NCBI RefSeq assembly: GCF_043944905.1
Contig: NZ_JBIMSN010000072.1
Span: forward strand, 56,696-120,695
Direction: 5' to 3'
DNA: 64,000 nucleotides
Source of the DNA: Antrihabitans spumae
GTDB taxonomy: Bacteria; Actinomycetota; Actinomycetes; Mycobacteriales; Mycobacteriaceae
Part shown: in pieces, positions 17,105 through 26,800 of the stretch
Layout: every line of letters begins with the position of its first letter
Position numbering within the stretch: position 1 is the first letter of the stretch
Made by a program: the position numbers and the translations under genes
The notes under the pieces: generated by a model
The model's input: the letters and a program-made list of their open reading frames with translations, nothing else
The model's database searches: none
Told to the model about the DNA's origin: nothing

Positions 17105-18772
17105 ATGGCGGAAATCGTCGGTTCGCCGACGTTGGATCAAGGCCACCTCGACACGGCACGCGACGCCCATGCGGCCGGAGACTGGCTGGTGGCGTTCGAC
17201 TGCTTCACGGCCGCGCGAACGGTCGTCGCACTGTCGAGTGACAACCTCGTTGCCTTCGCCGAGGCCGCGTGGTGGCTCGGAAGAATCGACGAGTCACTCG
17301 ACGCGTACACACAGGCGCATCGCCTCTATGTCGACGCGGGATGTGCTGCCGACGCCGCTATGGCCGCCTTCTACCTTGGGCTGCACACCGGGTTGCGCGG
17401 CGACCTGTCGAAGGGCGCAGGCTGGCTGCGCCGCTGCTACCAACTGCTCGACACCATCCCCGAGCAACGCGCGCACGGCTATCCCCTCTACATAGAAACC
17501 AGCCGGGCCTTACATCGCAGCAATACCGATGCGGCGATGGCCGCCGCACTGCGGATGCAGGCACTCGGCCGGGCTTATGCCGACGTGGACCTCGTTGCGG
17601 TGGGTGTCCTCGGCGAAGGCAAATCCCTCGTTGCGCTCGGACAGGTCGACGAGGGACTCGCGCTCCTAGACGAGGCGATGTTGATGGTGTCGTCCGGCGA
17701 GGTGACGCCGTTCTGGTCCGGAGCGGTCTACTGCCACGTGATGTCGGTATGCCACGAGTTGGTCGATCTGCGACGCGCGACCGAGGTGACCAAGTCTGCG
17801 ACCCAGTGGTGCAGCCCTTTGCCCGACGCCAACCTTTATCCAGGGATCTGTCGCGTGCACCGCGCCCAGGTTCTGCAACTGCACGGCAATTGGGACGACG
17901 CCGAGGCCGAAGCGATCCGCGCTCACGCCGAAACCGTGAACATCAATGCCAACGTTGCCGCCGAGGCTCATTACGAAATCGCCGAGATCCGCAGGCTGAG
18001 AGGCGATCTGACGGGCGCCGAGGCGGCACTGCGCGCTGCCCACGAACTCGGCGCCGATCCCCAACCCGGGCTGGCGCTGGTCCGCTTGGCGCAGGGGAAA
18101 ATCGACGCTGCGGCTTCGTCGATCCGTGCGGCTCTCGCCGACGACCGGCGCACGCCTCTCGCCCGAACTCGCTTCCGTGTCGCGCAGGTCGAGATCGCCC
18201 TCGCGGCAGGTGATCTCGACACCGCCAGGCAGGCATCGGTCGAGCTTTCAGAGACCGCCGAGACCCATTGCGGTTCCGGGCTCGCCGCTGCGGCCACCCG
18301 TGCGCGTGGCGCAATCTTCCTCGCGGAAGGAAAGGCGGTCACGGCACTTCCGGTATTACGCACAGCGTGCAAGCAGTGGCAGCAGCTGGAGGCACCCTAC
18401 GAGACGGCCCGGACGCGACTTCTGCTCGCCGAGACTTTTCGTGCACTGGGCGACGACGACGCCGTCGGTCTCGAACTCGATTCAGCAGCAACAGTTTTCG
18501 AACGGCTCGGCGCACTCCCGAGCATCCAGCGGGTCGCGACACTACGGGGCAAGTCGACCGCGCTGGGCGGGCTGAGCACCCGGGAGACCGAGGTGCTGCG
18601 ACTCGTCTCGGCCGGCAACAGCAATCGTGAAATCGCATCCGCGCTGTTCCTCAGCGAGCGGACCGTGCACCGGCACGTCGCGAACGTCTTCACCAAGCTC
18701 GGGGTGACGTCGCGTTCCGCCGCAACGGCTTACGCATTCGAGAACGGCATCGTGGACCCGCGACGCCACTGA
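17105..18772 (+). CDS. LuxR-family regulator with TPR-like N-terminal region
   Basis: 555 residues from ATG 17105 (20 more if ATG 17045 is used). Residues 1-480 are alpha-helical, Ala-rich repeats of about 35-40 residues, typical of TPR sensor regions. Residues about 490-545 form a LuxR/GerE HTH (LSTRETEVLRLVSAGNSNREIASALFLSERTVHRHVANVFTKL within 18574-18720). There is no ATPase domain. ATG 17105 is preferred because GGAACG precedes it. The DUF4242 gene follows after 129 bp on the same strand and is a plausible target or partner. The ligand is unknown. Confidence 0.85.
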   Translation: MAEIVGSPTLDQGHLDTARDAHAAGDWLVAFDCFTAARTVVALSSDNLVAFAEAAWWLGRIDESLDAYTQAHRLYVDAGCAADAAMAAFYLGLHTGLRGDLSKGAGWLRRCYQLLDTIPEQRAHGYPLYIETSRALHRSNTDAAMAAALRMQALGRAYADVDLVAVGVLGEGKSLVALGQVDEGLALLDEAMLMVSSGEVTPFWSGAVYCHVMSVCHELVDLRRATEVTKSATQWCSPLPDANLYPGICRVHRAQVLQLHGNWDDAEAEAIRAHAETVNINANVAAEAHYEIAEIRRLRGDLTGAEAALRAAHELGADPQPGLALVRLAQGKIDAAASSIRAALADDRRTPLARTRFRVAQVEIALAAGDLDTARQASVELSETAETHCGSGLAAAATRARGAIFLAEGKAVTALPVLRTACKQWQQLEAPYETARTRLLLAETFRALGDDDAVGLELDSAATVFERLGALPSIQRVATLRGKSTALGGLSTRETEVLRLVSAGNSNREIASALFLSERTVHRHVANVFTKLGVTSRSAATAYAFENGIVDPRRH

Positions 18773-18901
18773 CCGCTCTGGGTATAAATGCCCACCTGGG
18801 AAGTCCAACACGGCGGCTGATGCCGATGCCCGAAGCACGCCGCCGACCGTAACTTTGGTATCGCCACCCCAACACCGGGGACACTCTCGAAGGAGAATCC
18901 G

Positions 18902-19174
18902 ATGCCGAAATACGTTATCGAACGCGACATGCCCAGCGTTGGCAATCTCACGCAGGCAGAACTGCAGGGTGCAGCCCAGACCTCGAACGCCGCGCTGGCA
19001 AAGATGGAAGGCCGCGCACAGTGGCAGCAGAGTTACGTGACCGACGACAAGATCTACTGCATCTACGTCGCCGACGACGAGGATGCTGTGCGCGAACATG
19101 CTGAACTGTCCGGCTTTCCGGCGAACAGGGTCAGCCGCATCGGCGGCGTCATCGATCCGACAACCGCCGACTGA
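18902..19174 (+). CDS. DUF4242 (SCO4226-like nickel-binding) protein
   Basis: 90 residues, a single ferredoxin-like alpha/beta domain (MPKYVIERDMPSVGNL ... SYVTDDKIYCIYVADDEDAVREHAELSGFPANRVSRIG). The family prototype, Streptomyces SCO4226, binds nickel as a dimer, but a physiological role is not established. The start is clear: GAAGGAGA lies 6 nt before ATG 18902. It follows the TPR-LuxR regulator, and a TATAAAT sequence just after that gene's stop (about 18782) may be its own promoter. Confidence 0.85.
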   Translation: MPKYVIERDMPSVGNLTQAELQGAAQTSNAALAKMEGRAQWQQSYVTDDKIYCIYVADDEDAVREHAELSGFPANRVSRIGGVIDPTTAD

Positions 19175-19202
19175 TCCGCGCCGGACAGCTATCTTGGCAG
19201 GT

Positions 19203-20177
19203 ATGGCCACCAGTTCCGGTAAGTCGAAATCTCCTGCCGTCGAGCTCGAGATCGACGACAAGGTGGTGCGGATCAGCAATCCGGATCGCATCTATTTTCC
19301 GGAGACCGGTGCCACCAAACTCGATCTCGTCGAGTACTACCTATCGGTCGGCGACGGCATCGTCAATGCGCTCTACGAGCGGCCGTGCATGCTGCATCGC
19401 TTTCCGACAGGCTTGAGCGGCGAGAAAGTGCACCAGAAACGCGTACCGAACGGGGCTCCGCCCTGGTTGAACACGGTTCGGGTGCACTTCCCTCGCTACA
19501 ACCGCAACGCCGACGAGCTGTGTGTGACCGAGTTGGCGCACGTGATCTGGGCGGTCCAGATGTCGACCGTGGAATTTCATCCGTGGAACACACGCAGTGC
19601 AGCCGTCGAATTCCCCGACGAGTGGCGCATCGATCTCGATCCGATGCCGGACTGCAGTTTCGACCGCGTGCGTCGTGTTGCGCACGTCGCACACGAGGTG
19701 CTCGACGACCTCGGTGCGATCGGTTGGCCGAAAACCAGCGGCGGCAAGGGTTTACACATCTATGTCCGCATCGCTCCCGACTACGGCTTCAAAGACGTCC
19801 GGCGGGCAGCGCTCGCGTTTGCGCGTGAAGTCGAGCGTCGGGCACCGTCCGAGGTGACGACGACGTGGTGGCGGAAAGATCGCGACCCCGCTGCATTGTT
19901 CGTCGACTACAACCAGAACGCGCGCGATCACACGATCGCCAGCGCCTACTCCGTGCGGGGCAATCCTCGCGGAACCGTCTCGACGCCGATCACGTGGGAC
20001 GAGATCGACGACGCCGACCCACAGGACTTCACGATGCAAACCGTCCCAGCACGTTTCGCCGAACTCGGCGACCTCCACGCCGGAATGGACGACGCGGTTT
20101 TCGATATTTCACGGCTGCTGGAGTGGGCCGAACGCGACGAAACCGAGGGTGTCACAGATCCGGGTGGGGACGACTGA
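19203..20177 (+). CDS. LigD-type polymerase/primase (PolDom) protein
   Basis: 324 residues, a stand-alone archaeo-eukaryotic primase-like polymerase domain as in bacterial NHEJ ligase D. The catalytic acidic pair is Asp144/Asp146 (RIDLDPMPD), the SGGKGLHIYV block gives Ser179 and His185, and the third acid is Asp235 (LFVDYNQN). It adds ribo- or deoxynucleotides at breaks. Mycobacteria carry similar stand-alone proteins (Prim-PolC, Rv3730c), distinct from full LigD. No ligase or Ku gene is in the window. ATG 19203 is used because the conserved domain begins directly after it. The 3' end overlaps the convergent kinase-regulator gene by 26 bp. Confidence 0.9.
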   Translation: MATSSGKSKSPAVELEIDDKVVRISNPDRIYFPETGATKLDLVEYYLSVGDGIVNALYERPCMLHRFPTGLSGEKVHQKRVPNGAPPWLNTVRVHFPRYNRNADELCVTELAHVIWAVQMSTVEFHPWNTRSAAVEFPDEWRIDLDPMPDCSFDRVRRVAHVAHEVLDDLGAIGWPKTSGGKGLHIYVRIAPDYGFKDVRRAALAFAREVERRAPSEVTTTWWRKDRDPAALFVDYNQNARDHTIASAYSVRGNPRGTVSTPITWDEIDDADPQDFTMQTVPARFAELGDLHAGMDDAVFDISRLLEWAERDETEGVTDPGGDD

Positions 20178-21783
20178 CAGGTGGCGGCGCTGACCGCAAA
20201 TGCGTCAGCACCGCAAGCACCCGCCGGTGATCCTCTGGTTCGGGAGCAAGTTCGAGTTTGACGAAGATGCTCCGAACATGAGCTTCCACGGTCCGCTCGC
20301 CGAGAAACAACGACGCACTGATCGCTTTGTTGGAACGACCTTCGGCCATAAGCTGCAACACTTCTCGCTCACGGGCCGACAGTTCGTCGAGCGGTCGATG
20401 CCCCCGGTGCGGTCGGGAAACGAGCCTCCCGACCAGATCCGGATCGATCGCGGAACCACCGGCGGCGACACGGTTGAGGGCGTCAACGAACTCGTCGATA
20501 TCGGCGACACGATCCTTGAGCAGGTAGCCGAGACTGCCCGCTCCCCCGTCGAGCAGGTTCATCACGTTCTCGGTTTCAACGTACTGCGACAGCAGCAGCA
20601 CCCCGGTGTCTGGGTAGTCACGACGGATCGTGATCGCCGCCTCGATACCTTCGACCGTGTGCGTCGGAGGCATTCGAATGTCGACGACGGCGACATCAGG
20701 ACGGTGCTCCTCCACCAGTTCGAGCAACCCCGCCGCGTCGCCCGCTTGCCCGACGACGTCGATGCCCTCGTCCTGCAGCAGCCGAGCGATTCCTTCGCGC
20801 AACAACACCGAATCGTCGGTCAGCACAACTCGCAACGCCTGTGAGTTCGCGGCGAATGCGGTGACGTCGGGGTCGGTCGCATCCAAATCGAGTGGCCGCG
20901 GGACCCGATGTGGCACAGTCTGATCCGGCTCGGCAGCAGCCAACGCAGCCCTCGCCGCGTCGACCATTTCGACACACGAGTCGTAGCGACCCTCCCGCTT
21001 CTTTGCGAGCCCTTTCGCCAGCACCTGATCGAACGCTGCGGGCAGCCCGGGCCGGAAAGCACTCGCCCGGGGCACCGGAGCGTTCAAGTGCCCGTTCATG
21101 ATTGCCGACGGATTGGGTCCCGGATAGGGCGGTGCACCCGTCACCAGATGAAACAGTGTGCACGCCAACGAGTATTGATCGGTCCGATGATCGACCTCGG
21201 CACCATCGATCTGCTCCGGCGCCGCATATCGCAGCGTTGCGACCAACATTCCCGTCTCGGTGAGGTGCACGGTGTCGTCGAGTGCCTTCGCAATACCGAA
21301 GTCGGTCAACAACACTCGCTCCGATTCACCCGGATACGGTGCATCGGCAAGCAGGATGTTCGCGGGCTTCACGTCGCGGTGGAACACACCGGCGCTGTGG
21401 GCGTAGTCGAGTCCGCGGGCGACCTCGTACGCGATGTGCAACGCCCGTTCCGGTGGCAGCACCTGATCCCGAACCAGTTGCGCGACATCGGTTCCCGCGA
21501 CGTACTGCATCGATATCCACAGCTGATTGCGGTGCCTGCCGCGGTCGTAGACTGCGACGATGTTGGGGTGTTCGAGCCTGGCGGCGTGGTCGGCTTCGAA
21601 TTCGAACCGCGCACGGACGTAGTCGTCCGACGTCAGATTCTTGTGCAGCAACTTCAATGCGACGCGGCGCGGCAGGTTCGGATGGCGCGCGACATAGACA
21701 GATCCCATCCCGCCGACACCGATGCCATTTTCGATCGTGTAGCCGGCGAACACGGCACCCGGTGAGAGGTCGTATCCACCCAT
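20152..21783 (-). CDS. Ser/Thr protein kinase fused to NarL-type response regulator
   Basis: 543 residues from ATG 21783. Residues 15-275 form a complete PknB-like kinase: GIGVGGMG loop, Lys44 (VALKLL), catalytic HRDVKPAN with Asp137, DFG at 161-163 and APE at 188-190. After a linker (about 285-318), residues 319-440 are a receiver domain with acidic Asp323/Asp324, phospho-acceptor Asp368 (VVDIRMPP), Ser399 and Lys423. Residues 465-515 are a LuxR-type HTH. No transmembrane segment is seen, so it is a cytosolic one-protein kinase-receiver-DNA-binding hybrid. GTG 21831 is an alternative start; ATG 21783 has AGGGTGAAG just upstream. The histidine kinase gene lies 73 bp upstream on the same strand, presumably the cognate partner of the receiver. 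Confidence 0.9.
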   Translation of the reverse strand: MGGYDLSPGAVFAGYTIENGIGVGGMGSVYVARHPNLPRRVALKLLHKNLTSDDYVRARFEFEADHAARLEHPNIVAVYDRGRHRNQLWISMQYVAGTDVAQLVRDQVLPPERALHIAYEVARGLDYAHSAGVFHRDVKPANILLADAPYPGESERVLLTDFGIAKALDDTVHLTETGMLVATLRYAAPEQIDGAEVDHRTDQYSLACTLFHLVTGAPPYPGPNPSAIMNGHLNAPVPRASAFRPGLPAAFDQVLAKGLAKKREGRYDSCVEMVDAARAALAAAEPDQTVPHRVPRPLDLDATDPDVTAFAANSQALRVVLTDDSVLLREGIARLLQDEGIDVVGQAGDAAGLLELVEEHRPDVAVVDIRMPPTHTVEGIEAAITIRRDYPDTGVLLLSQYVETENVMNLLDGGAGSLGYLLKDRVADIDEFVDALNRVAAGGSAIDPDLVGRLVSRPHRGHRPLDELSAREREVLQLMAEGRSNKAISASLFLGERTVEAHVRSIFVKLELAPEPEDHRRVLAVLTHLRSAPPPVSRPHPDL

Positions 21784-21856
21784 GTCTTCACCCTGTTTCG
21801 CTGGTGTCCTCGCTGCAATCGGCAAGGACACTCATTCAACCCCAGAGTAGGACGAT

Positions 21857-23596
21857 CTACAGCGGCAGGTGGACCGTCACCGTCGTTCCGCCGCCCTCGG
21901 GGCTGAGCACGGACAGCCGCCCACCGAGCGCGGAGGCGCGATCGAGCAGTCCGCTCAAACCGCCACCCGGGCCGAATGTCGCGCCGCCACAGCCGTCGTC
22001 GGCAACAACGAGCTTCAGTTCGCCGTCCGCCGCGCTCATCGCGATCTCGACGTGGGTGGCCGTGCTGTGCTTGATCGCGTTCGTCACCGCTTCGGCCGCG
22101 ATGAAGTAGGCGGCGAGTTCGACGGCCGCCGCTGGACGTTCGGCCAGGTCGTCGACTATCTCCAGCGGCAGCGGTGACCGCTCGGCGAGTCCGTCCAGCG
22201 CGGCTCCGAGCCCACGCTCCTGCAGCACTGGCGGATAGACACCGCGGGCGAGATCACGCAGCTCCTTCAACGCCGAATCCAGTTCTGCCGCACCCTGAAC
22301 GAGCAGGTCGCGCATCTGGGGGTCGTGCTGCGACCGTTGTGCGCGGCGCAGCAGGATCGACGCGGCGACAAGCCGCTGCTGGGCACCGTCGTGCAGGTCG
22401 CGCTCGAGCCGGCGACGTTGCTGGTCACCGGCAGCGACGATCCGACCGCGGGATTGCCGGACCTCCTCGAGCTGCGCCTCGAGTTCGGCTTGCAGCCGAT
22501 GATTGTCCAGCGCAACGGTTGCGGCGCTGCGGACCGCTGCGATCAGTTGCGGCTGATCACGAAGCGACTGGTCGTAGACGAGAGCACCGACGGGCACCCC
22601 GTCCCGTTCGAGGACCGTCGCCGCTCGCGGACCGTCGTCGTCGGGCAGTCGATGCCCGAGACCCTCCGCATCGACATAACAACGCCGAGCGGCCGACCAC
22701 GACCACAGCACCAGGCTCGGATCACGGACCGCACGCCGCAGTGCCCTAGAGAAATCTTCGCCGAGCGGGGCGGCCCCGACCTCGACCATCACGTCGCTGA
22801 CGGCACCGCGCGCAACTCGGAAGCGCCACAGCCCCAACGCGATCGACAGCGGCGACAGGATGGTCGCGGCATAACCGATGATTGCACCGGCTTCGTCGAG
22901 TGCACCCGGCGACGTCGCGTCGATCGCGTACAGCGTCAAGACGACGGCCGTTCCGATCAACGCCACGATCCACAGCGGCGCGAAAGCGGAACGGTACGCC
23001 GCGGACCCGCGCCGCCAGCGGCGGTACAGCACGACGATCATGACGACCGCGATGGACACGTCGATGAGGCCGAAAACAAGCTGCAACGCATCGAAAACGT
23101 CGGGGTCGTCGCGAATCAGCAGCAGGTTTATCGGTTCGCCAGAGGTCTGACCGGCGACGCGACCTGGATCGGCGAACGCCAACTCCAGCATCGCGGAGCC
23201 GAGGTAATAGGTGTAGCAACCGGCAACGAACCACCGCTCCCACGATTTACGCAGCCGACCGAGCGGAAAGCCGAGCACCACCTGGATGAGCACCGCGAAG
23301 TACGCGACGATCAGTGCCCAGCCGATGGTGAAGAGCAACGGCTGGCTGGAGAAGTTGAACCCGCGAGCGAGCCAGAGCAATCCGGCGCCGATCATCAGCT
23401 TACCGGTGTTGTCGTGCGGACGGATGCGCCAACTCGCGATGCCCGCTCCGACGAACGCCCACCCGACCAGGACGAACATCACCAGTTCGAGCGGATTCTT
23501 CACCGCCCGGAAAGCGTCCCAATCGACAGCGACAACCATCACGGTGGTCAATCCGGCGGTGGCAAGAGCGACCGCAATTACGCTCAGCCGACTCAC
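21857..23596 (-). CDS. Membrane sensor histidine kinase (HisKA_3, NarL-type partner)
   Basis: 579 residues. GTG 23596 is preceded by AGGAGG at ideal spacing, so the longer upstream frame is rejected. About eight hydrophobic segments fill residues 5-260 with no large extracellular loop. A weak GAF-like stretch follows (about 280-365), then a coiled linker. The HisKA_3 dimerisation helix holds phospho-acceptor His402 (ERDLHDGAQQRL). The HATPase_c domain shows an N-box around Asn506 (AEAVTNAIKHS), DDGCGG and GGGLSGLLDRA. This architecture pairs with NarL-type receivers, and the next gene encodes exactly that receiver fused to a Ser/Thr kinase. The sensed signal is unknown. Confidence 0.92.
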   Translation of the reverse strand: MSRLSVIAVALATAGLTTVMVVAVDWDAFRAVKNPLELVMFVLVGWAFVGAGIASWRIRPHDNTGKLMIGAGLLWLARGFNFSSQPLLFTIGWALIVAYFAVLIQVVLGFPLGRLRKSWERWFVAGCYTYYLGSAMLELAFADPGRVAGQTSGEPINLLLIRDDPDVFDALQLVFGLIDVSIAVVMIVVLYRRWRRGSAAYRSAFAPLWIVALIGTAVVLTLYAIDATSPGALDEAGAIIGYAATILSPLSIALGLWRFRVARGAVSDVMVEVGAAPLGEDFSRALRRAVRDPSLVLWSWSAARRCYVDAEGLGHRLPDDDGPRAATVLERDGVPVGALVYDQSLRDQPQLIAAVRSAATVALDNHRLQAELEAQLEEVRQSRGRIVAAGDQQRRRLERDLHDGAQQRLVAASILLRRAQRSQHDPQMRDLLVQGAAELDSALKELRDLARGVYPPVLQERGLGAALDGLAERSPLPLEIVDDLAERPAAAVELAAYFIAAEAVTNAIKHSTATHVEIAMSAADGELKLVVADDGCGGATFGPGGGLSGLLDRASALGGRLSVLSPEGGGTTVTVHLPL

Positions 23597-23826
23597 GGCC
23601 CGACCTCCTGTCCTGGTGTCGCTTCGTCCTGGTGTGGAGTTCAGCATCCTCGTCGCAACCCCGTCACCGCTACCGTGCTGCCACTGACGAACTCGTGTCG
23701 CTGGGATCGGTCGAACACAGGGCTGCACAACGTTGCACCAGGCGCTTCCGTGCTAACACGGAGGTCCGCTGCGGTGCCAGCACGGGCTTGCAAGCGTGGG
23801 CTGCGTGCTCGCACAGGGTCCGCCGA

Positions 23827-23840
23827 TACCATCTGACCTT
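23827..23840 (+). promoter_or_regulatory. Probable leaderless promoter of embC-like gene
   Basis: TACCAT (23827-23832) is followed by 8 nt and then GTG 23841. There is no Shine-Dalgarno sequence. The spacing equals that seen before embB, dprE1 and glf. The wider gap 23597-23840 between the divergent histidine kinase gene and embC holds no further recognisable gene. Confidence 0.45.
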
Positions 23841-26800
23841 GTGCCACCTGATGCCAAGCGCCTTCGTACAGCCCGTCTGATCGCAATCGTGACGGGTCTG
23901 CTGGGCTTTCTGCTTGCCCTAGCCACTCCCCTGCTCCCGGTCGACCAAGACACCGCGAGCATCGACTGGCCCCAGGCCAGCGCGGAAAGTGTTGACGCGC
24001 CGCTCATTTCGTACACCCCACTGCGGTTCGACGCCACCATTCCCGCCGCGGCAGTCAAAGATCTCGGCGCGGAGGGCGGAACGGTCGTCTCGACCATCCC
24101 CGACGAGTCGAGTCGGGCTGCTGCCGAAGGTCTCGTCGTCAAGGTTGTCAAGGGCGAGCAGGGTGCGGAACCTGTGCTCGAAGTACTGCTGCGCGACAAT
24201 CCGCTCGTCTCGCTGCCCCTTCCCGAACTACCCGACTCGTCGACGATCACTATCAGTGCGGATCCAGCGGGTGCGATCGCCGAGGTTTCCAACATCGAGC
24301 CGCCGATCAAAGCCGATGTTCGACGCGACATCCGGCCGCAGGTGGTCGGCATCTTCACCGATCTCGATCCGGATGCGGTCCGTAGCGCCGCGGGCGCAGG
24401 CCTCGGCATGCATCTCGACCTCGATTCCCGCTTCTCCTCCAGCCCGTCGACTCTCAAGTTCGCCGCGATGATCGTCGCCGTGCTCGCGACGATCGCATCC
24501 CTGATCGCGCTACACGTTCTCGACGGCACCGACCGCCGCAAACCGCGCCGCTTCCTGCCCTCGTCGTGGTGGAAGGTCTCGCCCGTCGACCTCGTCGTCA
24601 TCGGCACGCTGGGCCTGTGGCACTTCATCGGCGCCAACACCTCCGACGACGGTTACCTGCTCAACATGGCCAGGGTGTCCGACAACTCGGGTTACATGGC
24701 CAACTATTTCCGCTGGTTCGGTGTCCCCGAGGCACCGTTCGGCTGGTACTACGACGTCCTCGCGACGTTCGCGAAAGTGTCGACCGCGAGCCCGTGGATG
24801 CGTTTGCCTGCCCTGATCGCCGGTGTCCTGTGCTGGATGGTGATCAGCCGCGAGGTCCTGCCGAGGCTGGGTCGCCACGTGCGACGCAGCCAGGTCGCAC
24901 TGTGGACCGCGGGTCTCGTCTTTCTCGCGTTCTGGCTGCCCTACAACAACGGTCTCCGTCCGGAACCGATCATCGCCTTGGGCGCGCTGCTGACGTGGTG
25001 CTCGATCGAACGCGCAATCGCGACCGGACGTCTGCTTCCCGGCGCGTTCGCCGTCCTGATCGCGGCCTTCTCGCTCGCGGCGGGTCCGTCGGGACTCATC
25101 TGTATTGCCGCGCTGATCGCGGGATCACGTCCGGTACTGCAGATCATCGTCAAGCGTGCCGGTGCGGCGACCGATATAGGAAAGCTGCGCAGCTACGCGT
25201 CCCTGCTCGCGCCGGGTCTCGCCGCTGGCACGCTCGTGCTGGTCGCGATGTTCGCCGACCAGACCCTCGCCTCGGTCCTCGAATCGACGAGCGTGCGCAC
25301 TGCCGTCGGGCCGAACGTCAAATGGTTCGACGAACATTACCGCTGGGATTCGCTGCTGGCGATCTCCCCCGACGGATCGCTCGCCCGCCGCTTCGGCATG
25401 TTCGTGATGCTGCTCTGCCTGATCGTCTGCGTCATGCAGGTTCTACGTAAGGGCGGCCGCATTCCCGGCACAGCACGCGGACCGTCGACGCGTGTCCTCG
25501 GCATCATCTTCGGCGCGCTGCTGCTCATGATGTTCACCCCGACCAAGTGGACCCACCATTTCGGCGTCTACGCCGGTCTTGCCGGTTCGCTCGCAGCACT
25601 GGCAGCGATAGCCGTCGGTGCGCAGAACATGCGCTCCCCGCGCAACAGGTCGCTGTTCGCCGCTGCGGTGATGTTCGTGACCGCGCTTGCCTTCACCAGC
25701 TCCAACGGCTGGTGGTACGTGTCGAGCTACGGCATCCCGTGGTGGGACAAGCCACCGTCCATCGCGGGCAAGGGATTTGCGACGGTCATGCTCGGTTTGA
25801 CGATCCTGCTATTGCTACTGGCGATCTGGCATCACTTCAGGGAGCCGTACGTGACCGCCTCCACGACGCGGACCCGTCGATTCGCTCCGGCGCCGTTGAC
25901 GATAGCTGCAGGTTTCGTGGTCCTGTTCGAGGTCGCATCGTTCGCGAAGGGTGCTGTCTCGCAGTACCCCGCGTACTCGATCGCACAGTCGAACCTCGAT
26001 TCACTCGCAGGCAACACGTGTGGGCTGGCCGACGACGTGCTCGTCGAAAGCGATCCGAACTCCTCGATGCTCACACCCGTCACCGGTTCGGTCGCCGACG
26101 GTCTGCGTGCCACCGGTGACGGTTTCACTCCGAACGGCGTCGCCTCCGACCTCACCGCGGATGAAGAGGAGAAGGCGGTCGGGTCTGCAAACTCGATCCG
26201 CACCGACGACCCAGGCCGGACGACCGACACGACCGCAGCAGGTACCGGTGGCGGTACCGAGGAGAACGCAGGCATCAACGGAAGCAGTGTGAGCTTGCCG
26301 TTCGGCCTCGACGCGAAGAAGACGCCCGTCCTCGGTAGCTACCAGACGGGCGAGCAGAAGCCGTCGACGCTGACATCGCAGTGGTACGGACTCGACCGAC
26401 CAGCACCCGAGAACAGCCTCGACAAGATCCTCGTCATCACCGCAGCGGGCCGAATTCTGTCCTTCGACGCGGACGGCGTGCTGTCTTACGGCCAGACCCT
26501 GCTCGTCGAGTTCGGCACGAGGAGCCCCGACGGTCAGGTCACCGACACCGGCGTGCTCACACCGCTGGACATCGGTCCGTCCCCGTCGTGGCGAAACCTG
26601 CGGGTGCCGCTCGCAGAGATCCCGGACGCGGCGAACGTCGTTCGGATCGTCGCAGTCGACAACGACATCACCAGCGATCAGTGGCTTGCGGTCACCCCGC
26701 CGCGAATTCCGCATCTGCAGACGCTCGACGAGGTCGTCGGACGGTCGCAGCCGGTCCTGCTCGACTGGTCGGTCGGCTTGGCGTTCCCCTGCCAACGACC

